This document shows positions 23,238 through 34,200 of a stretch of DNA of 64,000 bases, one piece after another (the stretch's first letter is position 1; each line of letters opens with the position of its first letter). The notes under the pieces are model-generated. The model was not told the origin of the DNA and ran no database searches. It worked only from the letters and a program-made list of their open reading frames with translations. This stretch comes from Brienomyrus brachyistius. Taxonomy: Eukaryota; Chordata; Actinopteri; Osteoglossiformes; Mormyridae. The position numbers and the translations under genes are program-made. The stretch is taken from the NCBI RefSeq assembly GCF_023856365.1, contig NC_064555.1, positions 20,346,254 through 20,410,253 of the forward strand, given 5' to 3'.

Positions 23238-24224
23238 TGGACATCGTATCTCTCATTCAGCAGTTATGCACAGCCACCGTAGCACTCGGACACTGTGTTT
23301 GCACACAGATTCACTGGGGAATTTCTGATTCCAGTTATAAGCACTGTTATTGGTGCCACAGTTTACTGGTTCCTTACCTAGTTTTGTTTGAGGTTCATTG
23401 CAGAAAATCTGAAGCTTAAACAAAATGGATAAAAGTAGCTACATATCGAACTGTGATGAACAGAACCACCTACAGCTAAATGAGGGAAGTATTAGACACA
23501 CTTGTTTGGTGAGACAGCACCTTCTAGTGGTCACCATTTCTACATAAACTTGTCAGTACAGCAGGGGTAGGGATCCTGTTCAGTGGAGGGCCGGTGTGGG
23601 TGCAGGTTTTTAGGATGACCTCTCAATCAGCCAATAATAAATCTGGTTCTCAACTCCAGTTCTGGGGACCCACTGTGATTGGCTGATTGAGAGGTCATCC
23701 GAAAACCCCGCCTCCACAGCAGCCCTCCATGGAGCAGGATCCCCACCCCTGCTCAGATACTTTTGAAATTATACCAGATTCATTACTTGTTACCTTGTAA
23801 AGAAAAGGATTATAAACTGTCACAGGGAACTCTTGAAATATTTGAACTGAAATGTTTTATTTCAAAAACCTGTCATATGGACAGCAAAGGGATGGGTAAC
23901 TGTGGGGATGACAGATGTGACAACCACTATAAACTGCCTTACAGTCACCGGTCTGTTATTTTCTTTACATTACAGAAGGTTTGAGGCAATGGAAGGAAAC
24001 TGCTCAGTGAAGTGTTTTAGCTCATCAGCATACTGATATAATATACAAATGCTAGCTCTTGGCAACTGTGTCGTGTTGCTATATCTCATTGTGATTGTCA
24101 GAACGGTATTGCAGGAAACCTGAATAAATATTTCCTGTTTAAGTAAATAATAATATTCTGATTTGATCAGCTTGTCTCAAAAGCAATGAAATTACCTTAA
24201 ACTTTATCCTGAATTTTAAATAAA
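23238..24224 (+). other. aunip: presumed aunip 3' UTR with two poly(A) signals
   Basis: No further coding is seen. AATAAA hexamers occur at 24123-24128 and 24219-24224, giving a 3' UTR of about 0.9-1.0 kb. A palindromic MITE lies inside it (23560-23753). Whether the UTR really extends this far needs transcript data. Confidence 0.45.
23560..23753. mobile_element. palindromic MITE, hAT-like ends
   Basis: The two halves are long imperfect inverted repeats. The left arm starts agcaggggtagggatcctg, the right arm in reverse complement agcaggggtggggatcctg, and both continue to gatgacctctcaatcagcca around a short centre. CAGGGGTGG-type ends are typical of non-autonomous hAT elements. There is no coding capacity. 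The flanks tcagtaca and tcagatac are only loosely alike, so the target duplication is unclear. Confidence 0.75.
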
Positions 24225-25119
24225 GCAAGACAGCAATGAGGTTTTAGTTCCGTACACTTTGGTCGCTCCAGCTGGATGAAATCTCTTCCTTTAGTAATCT
24301 TTCCATTGTGTTCCTTCTAGCTGTAATGAATGAGGTACAAATTCCTGCAGTCAAAACCCTCAAACAAAATCTGTCTGAAGTTTAACTCTCTCCTCTTAAG
24401 TGTCACACAAAGTGACAGTTTACTTTTCATTGTGTTTCTCAGCACAAGTCGATACGAATCTGTCAAACATCCTCCTTACCAAAAATGACAGGCTGCCTCC
24501 TGGTTTTCTGTACCCTAACCTCCCTTTTCCTCTGTACATTTTAATAATGCACAATGGGCTACACAAAGCGAAAATCTATGGCACGAGGATGCAACATATA
24601 TTCACTGGATGTAGTGTTAGTGGTGGGGGTGGGGTTAATGCAAGTCCAACAGCACGATATCAATATGTATCAAAGCTCTTGTCAAAAGCAATAACTGGCT
24701 TCAACGAGCATTTGAAGGTGAGCTACAAGTGACCTAATTAAATAGCACACCTTAAAATCTCATGGGTTCCGGTTTTCATTGGGTTCAGTTGGAAAACGAC
24801 TTTCTGTTTGTGTCTAGAAGTTTAGTTTCACTGGTATCAAATATATGTGATAGGGTCCTTGGGGTTTCAGAAGGAGGGATAAATTTAACAGTAACAAAGT
24901 CATTCCGTCGCAACAGATGCCACAAAGCGCTAATGTAGTATGGGATCTCGCGGACGGAGCGTTCGGCTACAGCATCGCCGTGTCATGTGAGGCACTAGTC
25001 TCATGCCTACCTAACTAGTCAGCTAGTTGTTTTTTTTGTACAGTTCTTTAACAGAAAAGAGACATATCCGACGGTGCAGTGAGGAACAGGAGGATGAGCG
25101 AGAAGCAATGAAGTGCTGA

Positions 25120-25203
25120 TCAGCCGGCGATCTCGGTAGGCTCTGTCACCAGCTTGGATCCGTTCCAGATCGTCTTGAACTGCTCCGGAACCGGAAACTC
25201 TTT
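25120..25203 (-). CDS. cap2: cap2 coding exon 12 with stop
   Basis: Encodes [20 protein letters not shown] and EPTEIAG (445-471), then TGA at 25120-25122. It is the dimerising C-terminal tail. The 3' UTR runs toward aunip, tail to tail. A possible minus-strand AATAAA near 23861 would make the two 3' UTRs overlap. Confidence 0.97.
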   Translation of the reverse strand, partial: KEFPVPEQFKTIWNGSKLVTEPTEIAG

Positions 25204-28200
25204 CTGTTGCACAGACAGGCAGACAGATCAGGCTGAGGGCCACGGTCCATCAAACACACTACATCCTCAATTAAGAGGACTGAAGCTCCCCTTCACTACG
25301 TCTCGCTCCCACACTCACATAGTCATCTCCCTGTGGGATCAGTATGTTCATCTCGGAGCTTTTGGCACTGACGATCTCGCAGTCCAGCGCGTCTGTACTC
25401 AGGTACACTTGGCATCCTTCTGTCTTGTTGATGGATATGGTGGGTACTTTGCCCATCACCTGAGCGGCGGAGAAACAAACCGATGGGGCTTAACACTGAA
25501 AGGACAGCTACTGAACGCGGCTCGGAATCCAGCATGACGTTGTTTTTGGAAACTATGACGGCAGATGGACCTGCAGCTGGACGTCTCTGGAATTGATGAC
25601 CTCAGCGATGCCGACCACGTTGTCAAACACCAAGCCGAGCTTTCTGCAGTTATCTTGAGAAAGAAAGGTTTAAGAAAGTTATTATAGTTGGAAATTCTTT
25701 TCTTTCTTTTTTTTAATTAAAAACTAGGGGCTGAGTTGTGGGGTCCATGTGGCATTTATCAGAAGAGGGAAATGGTATTCTTACATTGCAAATATACTGC
25801 TCTGTTTTTCTGCGTATCTATTTTAGTATTCCAAGGACAAATTCTATGAAAATCTATAGTTCCTATGTAAAACTGCCCCAGGAAGGGTTTTACAAAGCTT
25901 TAGATTACAGTCGGGGCTGATTCAACCAACCACGGCTTGAAAATATTCCAAAAACAAATTCCAGTTAGTTCCAAAAAGCACAACTAGAATTTACTGAATG
26001 CTGAGTTCTATCCTGAATCCACACAAATGAAGTGATGTATATGCAGAGAGAGAACAAATTAATGTACTGAACATGTACATTTTGTCTTGTCATTATTCTC
26101 TAAACTATACAGTATAACAACTGTTTACGTAGCATTCACATTATACTAGGTATTATGAGTAATGTGCGTAGGTTTTATGCAAATACTGCGGCATTTAAAT
26201 AAGGGACTTGAGCATCTGTGGATTTTGGTATCAGCAGGGGTCCTGAAACCAATCCCCATAGATACTGATGGCTGACTGTACTTATCAAGCTAAACGGGTA
26301 AAATGATTCTATAGGTCATGTCCTTTGTGCTCTTTGTGCCCTCTGCTGGCTGTTCCTGGAAGTTCAATAGGGCACCAGGCCCAGGGCCTCACCCACAATG
26401 ATGGAGTTGACCTTCCCCTTGACCTGCAGCGTGGAGTTGCTGCAGCTGAAGACGTACACCACCTGTCGGAGCTCGGTGTCTGAGATCACCAGGTCGTGGG
26501 TCTGGTTCTGGTGCTCCTGCAGGTCACATGACAGACAGATTCGTGTGTGCATCGCCGCAGTCAGCTTACTCAGAGCCCGGCGTACTCACAGTCGGGAACA
26601 GCTCTGTTATGGATGCTGTCGCGATTAACCAGCTGACTGCTTGGGTCCAGCCCGTCTGATTGACAGTAACTATGGAAACTGAGCCACTTACTACTCTCCA
26701 CTTCTTTCCCTCCAGCTCCAGCAGTGGGGAGTGGGTTTGCTGGGGGGCCACTTGGGGGCCAGCCAAGCCGGGAACCCGGGTCTTGGTTGGAGAGGTGGCT
26801 GGAACTGCTCCCTGGGAGCGCAGGCCTGGGTTCTTGTGGGTTTTCTGGTTGTCGGAGACGTGCTTTAAACCTTGGGGAGGGGGGAGGGGGGGTGAGGCCA
26901 AAGTGATAGAGAAACAAAACAGAATCAGAGTGAATCTGGGGGGCTGTTTGCAGGTTTGCTGGGGAGAAACATGGCTCAGCACCAAGAAATAATGCAGGAT
27001 TCCCTTAAAACATTCCATTCACTTCCTGAGGTAGTGAGTGACGATTTAAGTAAAGGAAGTAATGACTGACGGGCTGCTCTCTCCTGACACCCCCGGGCTG
27101 ACCTTTAGTGATGGCTTCCCCCTGGTTGAGCTGTGCAAAAAGGGCTGAGTGCAAGGCTGCCGGGTCATCCGCTTTGGGCCCCGCCTCCATGAAGACTGGG
27201 GGAGGTCCAGGAGGAGGGGGTGGTGGAGGAGGAGGTGGGCAGGGACCCTCAGAGGGAGCAGGCGGGACAGAGGAGGGGGCAGTCAGATCCTGTAGAAAGA
27301 AATCAATCAAAAGCTATTTTAAAGACCAATTTGTAGGCACAGCCTTAGGCAGAATGAACAACCAACCAGGAACGTTTCTGTGATGCAGCTGTATGCATCC
27401 TTACCAGCAGGGGGAGACACACAGCACAGAGTATTTTATGGCACTTTTGAGTATCTACAACCAAATGCATTAAATGCGCACTCTAGTATAAATGCTATTG
27501 ATGATGAATTTTATTACACTACTAATATCTATACACCAACTTCGCAATTAATTGTTCACAAAGCTGGGCTGCATTAGCTATAACCCACATAACAATACAT
27601 TAATGACACCTTTGCCTCCACAATGCTTCAAACATGCAAAGAATCAAAATATAATTTTCCTCTTCATACAGAAGAACATCGCATATTTTTATGAATGCCT
27701 TTCTTCACAAACCATAAAATTGAACTGGAACACGTGGAAGTTGATTACAAAAGTAGGGCTGATTTGCATTGGGGGGTGTCCCCACAAGGCTACTTTTCAG
27801 GGTTGCCCAAAATGCCCCTACAAGGTGAGGAGAACACGCCCACTGACACTCGATGGTCTAGCTCCATTTGCTGGGGATTTCCTATTGGCTCCTGGACCAC
27901 GGTTCTATTTTTCAGCTTTTTGACAGATAACAGGTTGTTTACGGCATGTGTGCACGTATGAGGGCATTATGTTCTGCGCCCTGTCACCCCTGGCCCCCAA
28001 GACCCTTGATATATAGGCAAGTCTGGTGTCAGCTGTTCTGCTTCTGACCCCCTGTCCTTGGCAGCCCCATCCATGTGCTCCTGGCCCCTCCAGAACTCTT
28101 GTGCAGCTAATTAACACATCGCCGTGAGACAGCTGCTGACGGTAACATAGAGGACCTCCAGCGAGGGCCAGCTGCGGCGGACAGCTGAGCGGCACGGGGT

Positions 28201-31200
28201 CCCTGGCTCCGCGGGGGAGGGGCGGAGTGGAGACCTCGCTAACTAGCCGTTAGCATTGTTTTGGAGAGGTGGTGACTAAAGAAGCCCTGAGTCACGTACT
28301 GGGGGACAGCAGCACGGATCCATCAGGACGTCCATTTAATGGGTAATTAACACATTGGTTGCTCAAAAAAATAAAAAAAATGTTAAACTAATGCATTCAA
28401 TTAAGTTCCTAATTATTTAATTTCTTAATCTATAGCAGAGGAGCAGATGAGATGCACACAATGTTTCTGCCCGTGTGTGTGTGTGTGTGTGTGTGTGTGT
28501 AGGGGGGGCAGCAGGTGTGTGGCCAGGGACACTGAGCTTTTTGTCTGGCTGTTTCTTCAGCCGAAGCTCCACGCGACGCCAAGGACCTTGAGCAGCACCT
28601 GTTCACGCCACGCGCCCACTCAGCCCAGCACTGAAAGTGCCACCCCAGCTGACACACACCGGCTGTCTCCTCTCGGATTTCCCTCTGGAGGGGGCGGGGC
28701 CTGCTGGAGCACGCTCAGTCTATCTGTCTGGAAACTAAGAGTGCAGAGTTCTGTGAAACTTCACACAGTATTGTGTTCGGGGATCTACGACACGGGGGAT
28801 CTCAGACAACCGAATATACTATTACAGGAAATACTGCCTTGTGTGTTTTGTGGTACTTTATCCACCTAAACTACCTCCTACAAAATATATATTTAATTCA
28901 TGGTTCTCGGGAACATGGTAAAGAATTAGTGAATGAGAATATGAAATCACACTGAGTGAACAGAATATAAATTCATACTAACACGGCTAAGTATATAATC
29001 ACACTGAGTGTGCAGAATATAAAATCACGCTAGCAAGGCAGAGTATATAATCACACTGAGAGAGCAGAATATAAAATCACGCTAGCAAGGCAGAGTATAT
29101 AATCACACTGAGAGAGCAGAATATAAAATCACGCTAACAAGGCAGAGTATACAATCACACTGAGAGAGCAGAATATAAAATCACGCTAACAAGGCAGAGT
29201 ATATAATCACACTGAGTGAGCAGAATATAAAATCACGCTAACAAGGCAGAGTATATAATCACACTGAGAGAGCAGAATATAAAATCACGCTAACAAGGCA
29301 GAGTATATAATCACACTGAGAGAGCAGAATATAAAATCACGCTAACAAGGCAGAGTATATAATCACACTGAGAGAGCAGAATATAAAATCATGCTAACAA
29401 GGCAGAGTATATAATCACACTGAGAGAGCAGAATATAAAATCATGCTAACAAGGCAGAGTATATAATCACACTGAGTGAGCAGAATATAAAATCACGCTA
29501 ACAAGGCAGAGTATATAATCACACTGAGAGAGCAGAATATAAAATCATGCTAACAAGGCAGAGTATATAATCACACTGAGTGAGCAGAATATAAAATCAT
29601 GCTAACAAGGCAGAGTATATAATCACACTGAGAGAGCAGAATATTAAATCACGCTAACAAGGCAGAGTATATAATCACACTGAGTGAGCCACCTTGGGGC
29701 TGCTGGCTTCTTCAACAGAGGGAAGCACGGTTACTGACAGAGGAACACGTCAAAGCTCTACATGGCTCACTGACACATAACGCCACCACCAGAAGGCACT
29801 GACGCCCCGCCTAGCCGGAGATTAACGAAACCAAACGTCAGATGGGGACGTGGCTCCTGAGGACAGAGTCCAAGTACTACACCAGTATTTTAATGTACAC
29901 ACGTAATGTCCCCTGTTTTATAATGACATATTTTTGCAGCCATTTATTGATTTCCATTGGTGGCTCACACTGGTGCAGTTGGCTGTGAGTTTGATTCCCA
30001 CGCCTGGTTTCCCGGTGTGGAGCTGCCACAGTCCCCCTTTGTCCTCTTGGGGTTCCACCTGCCACCCCGGAGCATGTGCTTAGCTGATCTGGTGCCTCTA
30101 AATTGCTTGTAGCATGTGTGTGTGTGCTCACAATGGACTGGCATCCCATCTAGGTTGTCTTGTGCCTGATATGACCCTGGATAAGCCATTATGGAAGATA
30201 TATGGATAATGGTGTACAGTCATGCGTCACTAAACAGTTCTGAGTAACGTGCCGTTAAGCAATTTCATCATTATGCGAACATCATGGAGTGTACTTACAC
30301 AAACCTAGGTGATACAGTGTACTACAGCCTAGGCTGTAGTACATTTTTCTTCTTATAAGCAGAAACAGTACACTCTAAAACAATAATTAAAAGCACCAGC
30401 ACCAGCTTATTAACATTACAAGTATTATATACTGTACATAATTGTATATGCTATATTTTTACAAGACTGTTGGCGCAGCAGGTTTGTTTACACCAACATT
30501 ACCACAGATACTTGAGTAATGTGTTGCCCTGCAACGTTACGATGGCTACGACATCTGTAGGCCAGAGGGATTTTTCAGTTCCATTAAATTCTTATAGAAC
30601 CACTGTTGTAAATGTGGCCCGTCATTGTCAAAAACGTCATTATGCAACGCTGGCCTGTATTACAGACCAAAAACTACATGAATGAAAAGGGTCTTGCCAG
30701 TTTGCTAAATTAGCCTTTTACAGAGAGCCCACACAGTGATGTCACTGCTGCGTTTGGAGTGAAAGCATCTCCTGTAAGACTCCTGCAGGACTCTAGTTAT
30801 GTCATCATAAAAAGAGTTTTTTAACAGTTGAGATAATTTACTGCTTTGCTCTGAGTAAGAGCATTCCTGTAGGACTTTGTAGCAATTCCTGTAGGAAGTT
30901 GTGTTACGTTGAAGAGAGATTCCTATAGATTTTTTCTCATTTTTTCATTACAGTCTTATTATTCTCATTACAGCATTATTTCAGATCATCCTGGCTGATT
31001 TGTGTGTGTCTCTCAGAATGACAGAAATGATTCCTTGGAACCAGGACATGCAGCTGTGTAGTTATATCTCTTTTATCAATGAGATGATCAATTTGTCCCT
31101 GGAGAAATGCCAGAAATAATTATTCTCTCAATAGTGAAACAGAAAGAGGTTCAGATAGTTAGTAAACGTTTTAGAAAGAACAATGAATTTCATTGATATC

Positions 31201-34200
31201 AATAGTGCTGCTTTGTGAATAGTGGCTGTTTGAGCAGAGTCTTAAACCTACAGAGTTCGACTGCTGCCAGGTCTGTGTGGGTTTTTCCTATAGTCTTAAA
31301 ACATGCCTGCGAGTGTTTGCCTTGCGCTGGGCTGGCAGCCTGTCCAGGGTGTGCCCTGTGGTACCTGGGACCAGCTGGAGGCTTACTGTATGAGGACACA
31401 CATGACTGTTCAGGCCTCCGGGGGGAGCCGTCAGCATAACCCTGACAATGATATGGAGCAGAGCAGCGGACAGACGTAGCGTCTGCCTCCAGAACCGCCT
31501 GAAGGCTGCACCCTTGACATAAATAAATGAGCACCAAGAAACATCATCCTCTCTGCCTGCCAGGCGGTTTGCAGCTGTCACTGAGCCGCCCAGACAGCCA
31601 CGTTTACCTGCCTGAAAAGCTGCACCCAGACGGCCTGCTCCGCATGCTACAATGGCGACTTTGTACAGGGCTGTTCATTGCTGTAACTCAGGGCCCACGT
31701 CACTATATTTGCTTCAACAATTACAGCAGACAGTGCCTTCTTGTTTTGAGAGTCGCGTGGGTTTGGGGTCGTTACCCAGGCCTATAGGTCATGGGTTCAA
31801 ATCCTGTGGTCGGCAGAGTAATAATATCACTTCTGGAACTTAGTTCTCTAAACTGCCTCGGGTGCTAATAGGCTGACTCTGACCTCTGACCTCTGACCCC
31901 ATGCTTTCTTAACTTGGTCATCACTTAGGACAAAAACATCTGCTAAATAAATAAGTGGGAACATGTGGTTCCCCCCAGGCAGAACATCCCCCCAAGCAGA
32001 CCACCCCCCTAGGCAAACCGTCCCCCCAAGCAAATTGCCCTCCCAAGCAGACCGTCCCCTCAAGCAGACCGTCCCCCCAGGCAGACATCCCCCCAAGCAA
32101 ATCGCCCTCCCAAGCAGACTGTCCCCCCAAGCAGACCGTCCCCCCAGGCAGACGTCCCCCCAAGCAAATCGCCCTCCCAAGCAGACCGTCCCCCCAAGCA
32201 GACCGTCCCCCCAACTACAGTCGATTTTCCACATGGCAGGGGTTAAGGGCATAGCCCCCCTGATCTAGAAAACCCACATAAAAATGTTAAGTTCCCTTGG
32301 TGAGTGAAGCAAGCATGAGAGCAGACAAAGCAAAATGAAAAATATACGATAAACGCGAGATACAAAGATCACTGAGAGATCACTTAGAGACATCACACGA
32401 GAGGGTGCCGTAAACAGGCCCAGCCAGCACTGTTCATACCAGCATTTGATGGCTTACTAAACCTTTTGTGTGTTGCCTGCTGGGCTGTGGCTTCCACAAA
32501 ACTCCTTAACCCCTAAAATTCCCAAATACTTCTTAGACTGTCTCCACAATATATCGAAGCCATGGTGAGGAAAGTCGTGATGCAGATGGATCGACTGCAT
32601 TTAATCTTTATTTAATAATCTTGCAGGTAGAAAAACAAAATCGAACAGAGATGGTTAGTTACATTGTTAGCCTCTGTTAGCACAGCTCAGTAATAACAAC
32701 CATTAACACAAAGTATCATGCTGAAAGTTTGTTTACACAATCAGCTTCTACTCAGCAGTTGTGTTTTGCGGTAATATTAACCAGGGTAATCTGACGGCGG
32801 GGTTAAACCGTAACTGCATGGGCATCTGATAGTTAAGGATCGACACAGCCATAACTCCAAACAGAAGACAGATGAGGTGAGCTGCTGTGGTGAAAATGAT
32901 CATCTTGGGAGGAGACTAGAGGTGGCCGTGGGATTACAGAAACAACACTGGGCTGTGTCACTGCTTTTACTGGGAAAACACTCACATTTCCTACAGATCC
33001 ATTACAATGACAGCTATTCCGCTGATGGGCATGTCAGCGAGAGGCCACATTAGGAAGGAATGCAAGTGGCATTAAACTTTAACTATTACAACTGCAACCA
33101 TGGGGACAGGAAGGGAAGATTCCTAACTGTCCCTCAGTAACACGGCCATTTCCTTAGCTGTAAATCCAGAGGACAGAGGGATCATGGGAAATGCTTGGGG
33201 TAACCATGATTTGGACTCACATTCTTACTCCAGACCAGGCCCGTGGTGTAGTGCTGCTTAATGTAGCTCTGCAGCTCAGTCCAGATGCTCAGGTATGACC
33301 GCACCCAGTCCACATGCCGCTTGTCCCTGTAGAGAGGGAATGGACAGGGGGGCAGGTCAAGAAGATGGAGGAGGACGAGGACAGAAACAAGCTGAGGGTG
33401 TTGAGTTCCCAGAATGCATCCCCCTGCTGAGCAGCCACCTGCTCCTGTCCGCTGGAGAGCCTGGCTCTTATAACCCTCCCTGTCACTGCTGACGGTCACT
33501 GGAGGTCCTAAGAACATCGCAGAGGACAGAGAAACGTGCCACTCACGAGTCCTTATAGCTCTTGAGAACCCTGTTGGTGTAGAACGTGGCCGCGTCGGTC
33601 ATCTCCTTCACATACGGCCCGGGCTTCTGCCCCTGTGGGGGGGGCGGTTCACACAAGTATCAGGTTAGACTGATGAGAATCAACAGAGAGAGCAAGTAGG
33701 AAGAATCAGCCTGCATGCTGAACGGGCTTTCCGGAGCTTTCCAGGAGAAGCTGCCTGAAATTAGGGGGCTTCTTTGCGACAGGAGAAGCTTAATCATTAA
33801 TAGCTTTGTCCATGGTTAGAAAAGCTGTCACCATAACAGATATTAATAACCCCACCCTGTGTGTATGAAGCTAAGTGTCTTTGTAGTTCCTCAGTGTTTA
33901 TACCAAGCAAGCCTGCTTTAACTTCAACAGAACATAAAATAAAGCTCTTATCTCAATATTATCTACTGTTAGCCCAACTCCTGTTGTGAAGAAATCCTGC
34001 TTTGTGTGGATTACGTGTCATTAATGTTAGATAGTATAAAAACATAAGCAGCCAAAAGGGACATTAAAGACTGGTATGTATACGACTGGGATCTTGTGGC
34101 ATATTCCCACCTTAAAAATAAATCATGTAATATCATGGTTGGGAGACAAGATTAGGAAAACAGCATACAGTTGCTGAATATTTTGCAGTGCAGCGCAGTC

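Larger units (their letters stand above)
27290..33220. other. cap2 intron between exons 6 and 7
   Basis: About 5.9 kb. It contains a (GT)n tract, the 52-bp satellite, a Tigger-like fragment, dispersed retroposon tails, a SINE and a C-rich 17-bp array, all listed separately. No other exon was seen. Confidence 0.8.

Noticed and set aside
26570..27383. Plus-strand and alternative-frame open frames over cap2 exons 7 and 8
   Set aside because: Shadows of the proline- and glycine-coding exons on the minus strand.
29041..29690. CRISPR-like array
   Set aside because: Unit and spacer are both repeated; it is a vertebrate-type dimeric satellite.
31736..31830. tRNA gene
   Set aside because: Only a B-box-like segment; no acceptor stem or anticodon arm. 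SINE instead.
31848..32268. Open frames of about 100 to 134 codons rich in Gly/Trp or Pro/Gln
   Set aside because: Translations of the C-rich 17-bp array.
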